Shown here: positions 34,611-43,367 of the stretch, piece by piece
Layout of the letters: the number at the start of each line of letters is the position of its first letter
How positions within the stretch are numbered: position 1 is the first letter of the stretch
Origin: an uncultured Granulosicoccaceae bacterium
GTDB taxonomy: Bacteria; Pseudomonadota; Gammaproteobacteria; Granulosicoccales; Granulosicoccaceae
NCBI GenBank assembly: GCA_938003855.1
Contig: CALKXD010000139.1
Location: forward strand, 1-48,652
Direction of reading: 5' to 3'
Length of the DNA stretch: 48,652 nucleotides
Made by a program: the position numbers and the translations under genes
The notes under the pieces: model-generated
Database searches by the model: none
Told to the model about the DNA's origin: nothing
The model's input: the letters and a program-made list of their open reading frames with translations, nothing else

Positions 34611-35930
34611 TCAATCTACTTTGCGCGTTAGTGGCTGACCGACAACGCGGGTTGTAGATATTTTGTCCTGATTCAGCTGAGCGATCAGTTCGCCACGGTG
34701 CTGGTGTAGTACACCCGGGTCTGGCTGTGCTGTTGAGATATTTTCTCTGCCTCGAGGTACGGCCGCATACTTTAAGCTGAATAGATGAGTCGCTGTGCAC
34801 AGCATAGCAAGAACCATCAGGAGGCAAGAGCCAATGAAAAAGCGCATGAAAATCGCAGGAAACAGTAGATAGTGTAGTACAACGTAAGCCACGCAGGTCG
34901 CGCTGACAATATTCATGCGCCACGCCATCAGGCTGTCTTTGTCCCGCGGTGAGTGGTTAGCGGGTGGGCGCAGGTAGCGAAAGTAGACGAAAAGAGATGC
35001 CAGCGCACAGCCTATGGACAGCCACAGCCATTTGCTGATCCAGTCGTACCGGTTAAAAATGAATCCCAGGTACTCGCTGACGGAAAAGTTCACGTGTGCG
35101 GAGTAAATGGCCGGATGGGTTGCTGACATTTCAGTGACAAACACAAAATAGATAAGTGCTTTCCAGCCATAGTTGCCTGCCCAAGTGTTTACCGTGAAGT
35201 AAATCACCAGTGTGGCCAGGCCCCATAGAACTACCTGTGTGCGTATGGTTTTATCGGTGAGCAGCAAAACAGTGAACATCAATGCGGCGTGTATGATCAA
35301 GTCAGTTCTTACCAGTACGCACAGGGCCAGCGCAGGCAGCATGAATTTGCTGCCCCGCAGGTAGCAAACCACGGTTAGCGACATCCAGAAAAATGCGAAG
35401 GTGTCTACCCCGCCTTGTTGGATAAGCAGTTGATTGGTTGTGATACCGTAAAAAAAGACTGGCACAACAATCCACAATACTGAATGTACGTAGTTGCGCA
35501 GGCCGAGAAACAACACAAGAATACCTGCGTTGGCAAACGCAGCTGATAAAATATGCGTGGCTTCATACATGCCGATACCGCACTTCGTCAGTGCGAGCAG
35601 TAAAAACACATAGAGCAATCTGATTTTGTAAAACGGAATCTGTTGACTGAAGGCCTCGGGGTCAGTGCTCATTGTTATCCGGTAGGGAGTACTGGACGTC
35701 AATTCCTGATATTCGGCTGGCGTGGCGTATGCTTTCAGGTCTGAGAATACGGTTGCATGTATTTCGGCGCTGCTGGCTCCGGTGAGAGAATGGACAGATG
35801 CTGCGTATCCGAGCATGTCCCAGACTTCAGACGGGTTGAGAAGTGTGTGTGCAAATTGTGCTATGCAATAGGTTGCTATAAAAAGCAGTGCAAGGACCCG
35901 ATTGCGATCAGTGTCAATAATTGAAGTCAT
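34611..35930 (-). CDS. Polytopic membrane protein, GT-C glycosyltransferase-like
   Basis: A 439-residue inner-membrane protein with roughly ten hydrophobic helices. The large loop after the first helix (NPSEVWDMLGYAASVHSLTG) carries an Asp in the place where GT-C glycosyltransferases keep a catalytic Asp or Glu, and the length and architecture suit that fold. The family is not firm. I use the ATG at 35930 because it overlaps the stop of the acyltransferase gene by four bases (ATGA); an upstream frame start at 35972 would run inside that gene. The overlap means the two are translated as a pair. The likely role is adding a sugar from a lipid donor to, or otherwise working on, the surface polysaccharide, by inference from neighbours. 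Hydrophilic C-terminus of about 50 residues. Confidence 0.5.
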   Translation of the reverse strand: MTSIIDTDRNRVLALLFIATYCIAQFAHTLLNPSEVWDMLGYAASVHSLTGASSAEIHATVFSDLKAYATPAEYQELTSSTPYRITMSTDPEAFSQQIPFYKIRLLYVFLLLALTKCGIGMYEATHILSAAFANAGILVLFLGLRNYVHSVLWIVVPVFFYGITTNQLLIQQGGVDTFAFFWMSLTVVCYLRGSKFMLPALALCVLVRTDLIIHAALMFTVLLLTDKTIRTQVVLWGLATLVIYFTVNTWAGNYGWKALIYFVFVTEMSATHPAIYSAHVNFSVSEYLGFIFNRYDWISKWLWLSIGCALASLFVYFRYLRPPANHSPRDKDSLMAWRMNIVSATCVAYVVLHYLLFPAIFMRFFIGSCLLMVLAMLCTATHLFSLKYAAVPRGRENISTAQPDPGVLHQHRGELIAQLNQDKISTTRVVGQPLTRKVD

Positions 35931-36991
35931 TGCGCAGCACCACCGGCTCGGTACGTTGGATTTTTTGACCATCGCGTGTTAATGAATTTACGGACCGGAT
36001 TTTCCAATGCATGGTATGACAGCACACCGACGGCAATGGTCAACAGTGAGACTAGTGGTTTTGGCATTGGATATACCCAGGCGTACTCGTAGAAAAACTG
36101 CTGCCAGATATAGATCGAGTAACTGTAAATCCCCAGATAGCGCAGTGGTGCAACTGTTAGTATCCAGTTGAGCGGCTTGTGTAGATTGTCCAGATGGTTG
36201 ACAGCGATGGATAGCAGGACAGGGCTTACGGAAAAGATAAGCCACAGTGGCAGCGCCTCGGCGTAGCACAGCAATCCGCCGCACAGGCACAATGCAGGCA
36301 GAACAGGGTGGCCTTTCCACTCGCCTCTGCGCTTCAGCAAGCCGTAACCTGCCGAAAAAAAGATGAAAACAATCGCGCTTTCCGTTCGAATCAGAAAGAG
36401 TCTGAAATCCTCGATGGAAAGTGTGCTGTAGTAGTAAAATCCGAGTCCCACGGAGCCGCAGCCAAGGGCCAGTAAGAGGATGCCGATATATTTACGGTTG
36501 ATAAGAGCCAGCGTCAGGATGCTGAGAATCAGGTAGGCGTGTTCTTCGACGTTCAGCGACCACAGATGTCCGATGGCCACCTCACTCGACCAAATGCCCG
36601 GCTCGCTCGGGTAATAAGTGCGAAGGAAGAGCAGGCTGCCTGTTATCTCGGAGTGACTGAAATTTAAGTCCTGAAGCCAGGAGAAACCAAATATTGCTGT
36701 CACGTAAACAAGCAGGACGGGATAGACCCTGCTTAGTCTTCTTATGTAAAAGTCTTTCAGGGATAGTCGCTTCTCGAACAAAATAGTGCTCATCAGCATG
36801 CCGGACAGCACAAAAAAGATATCTACGCCCATGCGGTCCTCCCATACCCATTCGAGGTCGTAGAAGTGCCCGCATAAAACCAGAAGAATTGCAGTGCCAC
36901 GCCACCCGTCCCAGGTGCCTACGCGGATAGTTCCTGTTTTCGCCGAGGCGTTGTAATCGCTTGCGGAAGTTAGTTTCTGGGTGACCAACAT
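35927..36991 (-). CDS. Acyltransferase-3 family membrane protein
   Basis: A 354-residue, about ten-helix inner-membrane O-acyltransferase. Signatures are WDGWRGTAILLVLCGHFYD (conserved Arg and His), GVDIFFVLSGMLMS, FYIRRLSRVYPVLLVYV and HLWSLNVEEHAYLILS, which match the OatA/NodX-type Acyl_transf_3 family. Such enzymes put acetyl or succinyl groups on exopolysaccharide, O-antigen or peptidoglycan. It is first of a two-gene unit with the GT-C-like gene, sharing ATGA. It is divergent from the sugar transferase at 37586, across a 594-bp regulatory stretch, which suggests that the two sets act on one polysaccharide. Confidence 0.88.
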   Translation of the reverse strand: MLVTQKLTSASDYNASAKTGTIRVGTWDGWRGTAILLVLCGHFYDLEWVWEDRMGVDIFFVLSGMLMSTILFEKRLSLKDFYIRRLSRVYPVLLVYVTAIFGFSWLQDLNFSHSEITGSLLFLRTYYPSEPGIWSSEVAIGHLWSLNVEEHAYLILSILTLALINRKYIGILLLALGCGSVGLGFYYYSTLSIEDFRLFLIRTESAIVFIFFSAGYGLLKRRGEWKGHPVLPALCLCGGLLCYAEALPLWLIFSVSPVLLSIAVNHLDNLHKPLNWILTVAPLRYLGIYSYSIYIWQQFFYEYAWVYPMPKPLVSLLTIAVGVLSYHALENPVRKFINTRWSKNPTYRAGGAAQ

Positions 36992-37585
36992 CTATACCTG
37001 TTTGCGGACCTAAAACCGGGTGGCCCAACAATTATCAGCGGTCGTGCCAGTGTTTTCTTAATACCCCGTGCGATTGTGCTTAATAAAAATTAGAGATTCA
37101 GGGAAAAAGTGGCTGAAATCGATGGAATTAAGTAAAAGGACAGGGGGATCTGGATGCTGCGGGTCAAACAGGCAGGGTTGTATTAGCTGCTTCGTTTATA
37201 TAGTGCTATATCTTCTTACAATTGTTAAGCTCGGGGTGAGCAGAAGATAACCGCATGTCGGTGTTGGTCGTGCACTGTGATGTGATTTTGTGGGAGCATT
37301 CTTCGCTCAATTTAAAAAATTTGCCAGTGGCATTTGGGGCTGCAGGAAGTACCGGCTGCAAATCGTTCGGGAAGTGAGACAGTTGATGTTGTTAAATTAC
37401 AAATAGCCTCCCACTGTTCTACCTAAGAGCCCGAAACAACAAGTTATAATGTGACGGGGTTCACATTTGTGAAAACTGGCCCATTTGTCAATGGGGTAAA
37501 GTACATACAAATTCACCATTTGCTACTGGATTAAACCGTTTCGGTTGAGTAGTCTGCGCCATCGGATCAGAGGTGACGTAGACAC
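36992..37585. other. Divergent regulatory stretch, 594 bp
   Basis: Lies between the acyltransferase gene and the sugar transferase gene, with no reading frame I believe in. It holds a CRP-like site at 37448-37467 and a promoter-like pair (TTGTCA 37485-37490; ACAAAT 37507-37512, 16-bp spacer). The centre of the CRP site is about 61.5 bp before the start point these imply, a class I position. The AT-rich left half is available for the acyltransferase promoter. Confidence 0.6.
37448..37467. promoter_or_regulatory. CRP/Vfr-type binding site upstream of the sugar transferase
   Basis: AATGTGACGGGGTTCACATT: perfect seven-base arms around six bases, including the full TGTGA-N6-TCACA consensus. It ends about 118 bp before the ATG. 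A second half-site (TGTGAA, 37468-37473) directly follows. This implies cAMP-CRP or a relative acts on exopolysaccharide initiation. Confidence 0.75.
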
Positions 37586-38989
37586 ATGAGTAACGATACG
37601 GTTTCAGTACAACGCAGTGTGCCGGCAGACTGGACAGGTGCTAATACATCAACACGCAATATAACCCTCTCCAATATTGGACCCTGGGCGTGGTTCGTTT
37701 GTGATTATGCGATTGCATATGCATTCGCCGCATTTGCTTTTTCGCTGTCTCCCTATAGTGAAGATATTCAGCAGGTTCTGTTTGAAGACCACATAGATCG
37801 ACTGCCTTTTTGTTTCGGTGCCGGCTTATTGGTGGCGCTGGTGGCGCATATTGCTGGCCTGCATGAACCCAATCAGGGGCGTACCTCACTTAAATTGCTT
37901 GGTCGCTGCGCGATGGTTTCGGGGATTGCCGTATTGATTTTGAATATCGAGCTTTTGATGGTTCATTACCTGACCGTCGGGCGACTGATAACCTTTTACA
38001 CATTTATAGGCTGTACCGTGGGTCTGTTTGTGATCCGTGCGCTGGTGGTTGGACTGGTTGTGCGCAATCAGTATGTTGTCGGGTTCGTTGGATCGGAAAA
38101 GTTTGTGGCTAAAGCTGACGACCTTAGTGATTCGGGTTCCACACAGGGTTTGAAGACTGTTGCGCTGGTAATGAAAAAGGGTGAAGAGGTTGATCTGTTG
38201 AAATGGGCAGTGGATAACCGCGTGAACCAGATTGTCGTTGACCCCACTGACACCGTGAGTCCGTCACAGCCAAGTCTGCTTTCTCTGATGAACATCAGCC
38301 TGACTGTCTCCGATTACAGTAACTTTGTAGAGAAGCTGTATCAGCGAATTCCGAGCGACCACATCAATGCTCAGTGGGTAATTAAGTGCCAGGAAGAACA
38401 TGCTGTGCTTTATAAGACGGCGATCAAACGTGCGCTGGATATTGTCATCGCTTCAATCGCACTGGTGCTACTGCTGCCGTTTGGTATTATTGCGGCGATA
38501 TGCGTGAAGCTGGACAGTCCGGGACCGATTGTATTTCGCCAGACCCGCGTCGGGCAGTTTGGTCGGCCGTTTACCATGTTGAAACTGCGAACCATGGTCA
38601 AAGAGGCAGAGAAAGAGGGCGCTCAGTGGGCTGCAAAATCGGATTCCAGGGTGACGCCGGTTGGTCAGTTTCTGCGCAAGAGCCGTTTGGATGAGATTCC
38701 CCAGCTATTGAATGTACTTGCCGGTGAGATGTCTTTGGTAGGACCACGCCCTGAGCGTCCGGAGTTTACTCCCAAGCTTGAGTCACAGATTCCGTTTTTT
38801 GTTCACCGGGTATTGGTCAAGCCAGGTATCACTGGCTGGGCACAGGTAAATTCCGGGTATGCAGCAACCGAAGCTGAGTCAGCTACTAAGCTATCGTTTG
38901 ACCTGTATTACGTTAAAAATCTGTCGCTGGGTCTTGATTTACGAGTGCTGTTGAGAACGATCTCCAGCTTTGCCAGTGGGTCGCGCTAG
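37586..38989 (+). CDS. Exopolysaccharide polyprenyl-phosphate sugar transferase (WcaJ/EpsB type)
   Basis: A 467-residue initiating phosphoglycosyl transferase of the long kind, resembling those tied to XrtA/PEP-CTERM loci. The N-terminal part has four to five membrane helices, then a cytoplasmic CoA-binding-like domain (about 155-255). The catalytic domain begins YKTAIKRALDIVIASIALVLLLPFG and continues GPIVFRQTRVGQFGRPFTMLKLRTM, with the Asp-Glu catalytic pair in SRLDEIPQLLNVL and SLVGPRPERPEF. It transfers a sugar phosphate from a UDP-sugar onto undecaprenyl phosphate on the inner face of the membrane. AGAGGTG lies nine bases before the ATG, downstream of a CRP site. It is monocistronic, ended by a strong terminator and convergent with the outer-membrane gene. 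Confidence 0.92.
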   Translation: MSNDTVSVQRSVPADWTGANTSTRNITLSNIGPWAWFVCDYAIAYAFAAFAFSLSPYSEDIQQVLFEDHIDRLPFCFGAGLLVALVAHIAGLHEPNQGRTSLKLLGRCAMVSGIAVLILNIELLMVHYLTVGRLITFYTFIGCTVGLFVIRALVVGLVVRNQYVVGFVGSEKFVAKADDLSDSGSTQGLKTVALVMKKGEEVDLLKWAVDNRVNQIVVDPTDTVSPSQPSLLSLMNISLTVSDYSNFVEKLYQRIPSDHINAQWVIKCQEEHAVLYKTAIKRALDIVIASIALVLLLPFGIIAAICVKLDSPGPIVFRQTRVGQFGRPFTMLKLRTMVKEAEKEGAQWAAKSDSRVTPVGQFLRKSRLDEIPQLLNVLAGEMSLVGPRPERPEFTPKLESQIPFFVHRVLVKPGITGWAQVNSGYAATEAESATKLSFDLYYVKNLSLGLDLRVLLRTISSFASGSR

Positions 38990-39022
38990 CGGGTAGGTCG
39001 ACGCTTGCTGGTGGGATTAACG

Positions 39023-39052
39023 AAAAAAGCCGTGGAGATCACGGCTTTTTTT
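39023..39052. terminator. Bidirectional rho-independent terminator
   Basis: GCCGTG at 39029-39034 pairs with CACGGC at 39040-39045 over a five-base loop, flanked by six A and seven T. It sits between convergent genes (sugar transferase, plus; outer-membrane protein, minus) and can serve both. Confidence 0.93.
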
Positions 39053-39073
39053 GTTTGCAGGTAGCCACCTTGA

Positions 39074-40444
39074 TTACTCGATCTTGAATTGATCTTCTTT
39101 AAGTTGATCATTGCCGTCAAAGTTATAGATAATCTTGATCGCAAATCTATTTTCCGTGTAGGTAAGCGCAGGCCGATTGCTCGCTTTGCTCTTTTGATGG
39201 TCGTACTGGAGTCTCAGGGATAAAAACTGGCTAAGTCTTCTGTCGAACACCAGTCTGCTGAGCAGAGATCTTATCGTGTCGTCGCCTGTCAGGCGCTCCT
39301 GGTCCGAGTACACTGTATCAATGATGATGTCACTTCGTCGACCAGCGAGTTTATAGGCGAGTTGAAATCGATTATCGACATAGGGCTCATCGAGCGGTGT
39401 TACGTTATTGGCATTGTTTATATCGACAGTGTCGGTGTCGATGATAGTCGGGTCGATATTGTCACCCAGCGTTGCAATGCCATCCAGAGCAGCTGCTTGT
39501 CGTGTGATGTCCCGGGTATAGCTAGCCACAATACTTGAGTTTCTGACTCGATGTTTCAATTGCATATTGGGTCCTGACCCAAGAAACCGTTCACCGTAGC
39601 CTACGGTCAGTGTGGTTAATTCGTTAGGTGACCAATTAAGTTGTGCATTCCATAGGCTAGTGTTGTCGTATTCTGTGGCGATGGGGTTAACGGTGTTGAC
39701 TGAGTTGATAAGTTCTCTGTCCTCGACACCATAGGTGAATTCAGCTAACACGGTTTGCGTGAGTGAGCCGCCGATTTTTCCATAGAGATAGGCGTCTTCA
39801 AATTCATTGATGGGGGATTCGTCCCGGCTGTAGAATCCGCCAAATCCCCAGATGACTCCGCCGTACTTCGGATTTCGGCCGATACTGAAATCTACGGTGT
39901 GCTGGTTCGATTCAAATTCTTCGCCGGTTTTCGTTGCGAGTGTTTCAAACGTGTAGCCGGTGTATAGATCAGCAACCCGCCCGAAGCTGTGGTTGATGAA
40001 GGCCTTTGTGTTGACTGTGGCAGCGGTATCACCGTCGTCGGCAGGGCGTAGAAAAGAGGCATCCGGTGTCAGTTTAGATAGTACTAAAGAGGAGTCGAGG
40101 AACATCAGGCCGTCAATTAAAGTGCCGCGAGCACGCAGGAACAGGCGCGGATCTACTACGTCCTCTTTGGCTTCATTGAACCGGTAGTACTCCACCTGCC
40201 CGAGAGCTACCAATCCGAAACGGTTGCCGCTGAACTTGAGCTCTACAGAGGGCTTGATGTTGAATACCAGTTCGCTTTCTCTGTCGTTACTAAGCTCTTC
40301 CAGCGTCAGATTGTCGGTTGTGGTAGCGCCAACCTCAATGAACTTCGACACCTCAATGTTTGCAGCGTTGGCCACACTGGAGAGAGAGAGTGCTATCAGG
40401 CCACAACGAAACAAGTGATTGGCAGTGTTGTAGGGCAACATCAT
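39074..40444 (-). CDS. XrtA/PEP-CTERM-associated outer-membrane beta-barrel protein
   Basis: From the ATG at 40444 the protein has 456 residues with a signal peptide (MMLPYNTANHLFRCGLIALSL..., cleaved near NAA). The rest is a chain of amphipathic beta strands separated by acidic turns (VEYYRFNEAKED, LYTGYTFETLATKTGEEFES, LTVGYGERFLGSG, FLSLRLQYDHQKSKASNRPA), as in the TIGR03016-like outer-membrane proteins of exosortase loci. It probably forms the outer-membrane part of polysaccharide export. AAGGAG lies 11 bases before this start; 13 extra upstream codons give no signal peptide. It is the last gene of the minus-strand run; about 300 bp separate it from the kinase. It does not end in the classical C-terminal Phe. 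Confidence 0.82.
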   Translation of the reverse strand: MMLPYNTANHLFRCGLIALSLSSVANAANIEVSKFIEVGATTTDNLTLEELSNDRESELVFNIKPSVELKFSGNRFGLVALGQVEYYRFNEAKEDVVDPRLFLRARGTLIDGLMFLDSSLVLSKLTPDASFLRPADDGDTAATVNTKAFINHSFGRVADLYTGYTFETLATKTGEEFESNQHTVDFSIGRNPKYGGVIWGFGGFYSRDESPINEFEDAYLYGKIGGSLTQTVLAEFTYGVEDRELINSVNTVNPIATEYDNTSLWNAQLNWSPNELTTLTVGYGERFLGSGPNMQLKHRVRNSSIVASYTRDITRQAAALDGIATLGDNIDPTIIDTDTVDINNANNVTPLDEPYVDNRFQLAYKLAGRRSDIIIDTVYSDQERLTGDDTIRSLLSRLVFDRRLSQFLSLRLQYDHQKSKASNRPALTYTENRFAIKIIYNFDGNDQLKEDQFKIE

Positions 40445-40745
40445 CTTGCAGCTTTCTCCTTGGGAGGGTGTGCTGGTATTCAATGACTCAGGCGTTATTA
40501 AAGCACCTGGTGCAGGGTTCTTTTTATGCGGATTCAGTGCGCAGGAGGAATGCTATGCGAACTCCATGCCTTTGTGACGCGATCCGCCACAGGCGGTCTT
40601 CACAGTTTGCTTATGGCGTGCTGGCGGAAGGGTGCGCGGGGACATCGGGTACCGCAGGGGGTGCCACGGGAGTGAGTACAGATCACAGCCGCCGTACGTC
40701 AATGCGCAGGCGGCTCGGGGTCAAAGGCTAAGGTTTTATCCGTTG
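40445..40745. other. Gene-free stretch, 301 bp, inside the exopolysaccharide run
   Basis: Between the tyrosine kinase stop and the outer-membrane protein start. It probably holds a separate promoter or an attenuator for the latter. I see no convincing reading frame or T-tailed hairpin. Confidence 0.35.
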
Positions 40746-41648
40746 TCAGCCGTAGCCGTAGCCGTAGCCATATCCGTAGATATTGTTCTGCTTCTTGCGG
40801 GTCATGTTGAGCAGAAATCCGACGCGTCCGTGATCATTGATCATTTTCAGTGAATCGGAAACCATGCCGCGGGTAGTGGTTTCAGCGCCAACAACAAAGA
40901 CGATCTGGCCGGCCAGGTCGGCAACGACGCTGGCTTCGCTGGTCATCAGCATGGGGGCACTGTCGAAGACAATAACCTGATCCTTGTACTTTTCGGACAG
41001 ATTTTCGATCATAAATTGCATGTCGCGGCTGGACAGTAACTCTGTCACATGGTGTGCCGCACTGCCAGCTGGCAGGAAGCGCAGGTTGGGGATGTCAGAC
41101 TGGCAAATAACGTCATTGACGTTGAGTCCTGTGTCCAGAAGAACATCAGTCAGACCCGGTTGCGTGGGCCGGAAACCGAGTTTCTGGCCGGCGCTGGGGT
41201 TGGTGACATCGCCATCAACGAGCAATACCGTGCGATCTCTTTCCATGGCGATACTGATTGCCAGATTGATTGCAGAGAAGGTTTTGCCTTCGCCCGAAAC
41301 ACTGCTTGTGACCATGATAATGTTGCCGTGTTTCAGGCCGCTGTGATTGGCGTTATCGATGGCGGAAAGAATAGGGCGTTTGATAGCGCGGTATTCTTCT
41401 GACAGCTGATTGCGCTTTCCGGTCGGCTCTACCATACCCTCAGCTTCAAGCTCTTTGTATGGCAGCGTAAAGTAGCTTGCTCCCGGGGCGACAGGCGGGT
41501 TGTTGGCCGCTTTCCTGTTGCCGGCCTGTCCGGTGACTACCAGTCTCTCGTGTCGCGGAAACTGTCTTTGCGGCGACGCGCTGGCGTCGCCCGCAAAACC
41601 GGAATTCTGCTCATTGATTTGTGCTACGGCTTTTTCTATCGCACCCAT
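40746..41648 (-). CDS. XrtA-associated tyrosine autokinase (CpsD/Wzc-type)
   Basis: A 300-residue cytoplasmic BY-type kinase resembling the exosortase-associated subgroup. Walker A is SSVSGEGKT (115-123), Walker A' VLLVDGDVTNPS (141-152), Walker B VIVFDSAP (225-232). The C-terminus is a Tyr/Gly cluster, YGYGYGYGYG (Tyr 291, 293, 295, 297, 299), the autophosphorylation tail. It lacks membrane helices and would pair with the chain-length protein encoded just before it. Phosphorylation cycles set polymer length and export. The tail is coded by repeated GGCTAC units, a microsatellite that could change copy number. Sixty-eight bases separate it from the chain-length gene. Confidence 0.92.
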   Translation of the reverse strand: MGAIEKAVAQINEQNSGFAGDASASPQRQFPRHERLVVTGQAGNRKAANNPPVAPGASYFTLPYKELEAEGMVEPTGKRNQLSEEYRAIKRPILSAIDNANHSGLKHGNIIMVTSSVSGEGKTFSAINLAISIAMERDRTVLLVDGDVTNPSAGQKLGFRPTQPGLTDVLLDTGLNVNDVICQSDIPNLRFLPAGSAAHHVTELLSSRDMQFMIENLSEKYKDQVIVFDSAPMLMTSEASVVADLAGQIVFVVGAETTTRGMVSDSLKMINDHGRVGFLLNMTRKKQNNIYGYGYGYGYG

Positions 41649-41716
41649 TCTACCGACTCTTGTTCAATTTGATTGTTTGCTGATGCAATGATTCTGCGCA
41701 ATGTTTCTGGTTCAAA

Positions 41717-43306
41717 CTAGTTTACCTGACTGCTGGCAACGACATTAGCATTGCTTGAAGATGCAAACTTGAAGCTCTCGTAAAGATCGTCGTTTTTCAG
41801 TTGTACGTAAAGCACTACAGCACAAACGACAGGTAGCATCATAGCCAGTATCGAGAAGTTCAGGTGCTTCATCAGAGCCGAAAATCTCTCGGTCGGCTTT
41901 GTTGAAAGACTCACGGAGCCGAGCACAGGAATCTTCGTCAGGTGTTCCAGGGATCTCTGATTGTAAAACACCGGATGCAGAACCGACAGGAAGAATGCGA
42001 TCATAACGCCGACACCGATACTGCCGATCAAGGTCAGCGCATTCAGTAACAATCTGTCTGGATCTGTTGGCCGATTTGGAACAAATGGCGGGTCCAGCGG
42101 TCGTATGGTGACATCGTTGGAGTCCGTATCTATTCTGCCAGTCAGACGGGCTGCTTCCCGCTTGTTTAGCAATGTTTCATGTTGGCTACGAACTGTTTCA
42201 TAGTCACGATCCAGTTGGGTAAGCTGAGCTTCAACTTCAGGGATACTGTCAACTGTTCCGCGCAACTCCTGAAGACGGGTTTGATAGTTTTCATCCCGGA
42301 CTCTGAGTTTAGAGACTTCAGCTTCGGCTTCAGCCAGCAGTGTGCTGAGTTTCTGGTACACGACACTGGCCTGCAGCAGTGCACCTGAATTTGACGAGCT
42401 GGCGCCACCGCCGCTGAGCTTTTTCAAACGCAGGTCTTCAATCGACTGTTGAAGAATAGAGACTTGCGGGTGACGATCTGTAAACCGTACCAGCAGCTCA
42501 TCGAGCTGCGCCTGCAGTTCTGCTATACGCGCATCATAGGGCGTCTGGCTTTGTGCGCTGCTGATGATTTTTTGTTCTTCCTGAGCCAGATTTCTGCGCA
42601 GTGTCTCCCGCTGGTTGACGGCTTCCTGGAGTTCCAGTTGAGAAGTTCTCTGCAGCGCTGTGAGGTTTTCCATGCGCTTGTAGTAACCGCCCTGTTCGCC
42701 TGGAAGCGTGCCTGCATGCTGGCGTTTGAAGTCAGCCAGTCGCCTCTCTGATGCGGTCAGTCGCTCTTCGTAGGCGGCAATTTGCTTGTCAATGAACGTT
42801 TGAGCGCTTTTGTTATCATTGCGTTCTTCGTCGAAGGAGGTAGCAATGAAGATATCAATCAATGATTGCACGACCGACTTGGCAACGTTGGGATCCCGGT
42901 GGGAGTAATTAAGTGAATAGATCGATTTGCTGTTGTTGACGTCTGTAATTACGATCTGTTTTCCCAATTGATCGATGAGCTCGTTTCGATCCAGCGTGCC
43001 ATTTGGCGTGAGATCAAGACCATGCTTGTCGATCAGGGTATTGAGGTTTGGTCTGCTCAATACTGTTTTACTCATGATCGCGATACGTTGCTTAACATTA
43101 GGCTGTACCGCAATGTCCTTGAGTAACGGCTCAAGGATTCTGTTTGTATCAACAAACAGTCGGGCGGATGCCGGATAGCGTGCATCGATCTGGGCAATCA
43201 TGATCCAGCCTATCAGGGCCAGGACCCAGGCTGTGATCAGTGCAGTCCAGCGGTAGCGCCAGACTCCCCAAACGAACTCAGTTACTTTGTCGAATATTTC
43301 GTGCAT
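41717..43306 (-). CDS. XrtA-associated chain-length determinant protein (Wzz type)
   Basis: A 529-residue inner-membrane polysaccharide co-polymerase. It has an N-terminal helix (about 20-39), a large periplasmic domain with long coiled-coil helices (about 175-350: RLTASERRLADFKRQHAG, LQRTSQLELQEAVNQRETLRRNL, LLAEAEAEVSKLRVRDENYQ), and two C-terminal helices (about 420-444 and 483-501). A Pro-rich motif RPLDPPFVPNRPTDPDR lies just before the second helix, as in the Wzz family. There is no kinase domain fused; the separate kinase is the next gene. It controls how long the exopolysaccharide chain grows. Preceded by the export lipoprotein gene with a 61-bp gap. Confidence 0.92.
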   Translation of the reverse strand: MHEIFDKVTEFVWGVWRYRWTALITAWVLALIGWIMIAQIDARYPASARLFVDTNRILEPLLKDIAVQPNVKQRIAIMSKTVLSRPNLNTLIDKHGLDLTPNGTLDRNELIDQLGKQIVITDVNNSKSIYSLNYSHRDPNVAKSVVQSLIDIFIATSFDEERNDNKSAQTFIDKQIAAYEERLTASERRLADFKRQHAGTLPGEQGGYYKRMENLTALQRTSQLELQEAVNQRETLRRNLAQEEQKIISSAQSQTPYDARIAELQAQLDELLVRFTDRHPQVSILQQSIEDLRLKKLSGGGASSSNSGALLQASVVYQKLSTLLAEAEAEVSKLRVRDENYQTRLQELRGTVDSIPEVEAQLTQLDRDYETVRSQHETLLNKREAARLTGRIDTDSNDVTIRPLDPPFVPNRPTDPDRLLLNALTLIGSIGVGVMIAFFLSVLHPVFYNQRSLEHLTKIPVLGSVSLSTKPTERFSALMKHLNFSILAMMLPVVCAVVLYVQLKNDDLYESFKFASSSNANVVASSQVN

Positions 43307-43367
43307 ATCGTAGTCGTCGAGTACTTAATAGATGGAGCGGAATAGATCGAGCGTTAAGTTCGCAGCG

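Noticed and set aside
37331-37361. Sigma-54-like pairs in the acyltransferase-transferase gap
   Set aside because: Spacing is off by one or more bases in each; sigma-54 spacing is strict.
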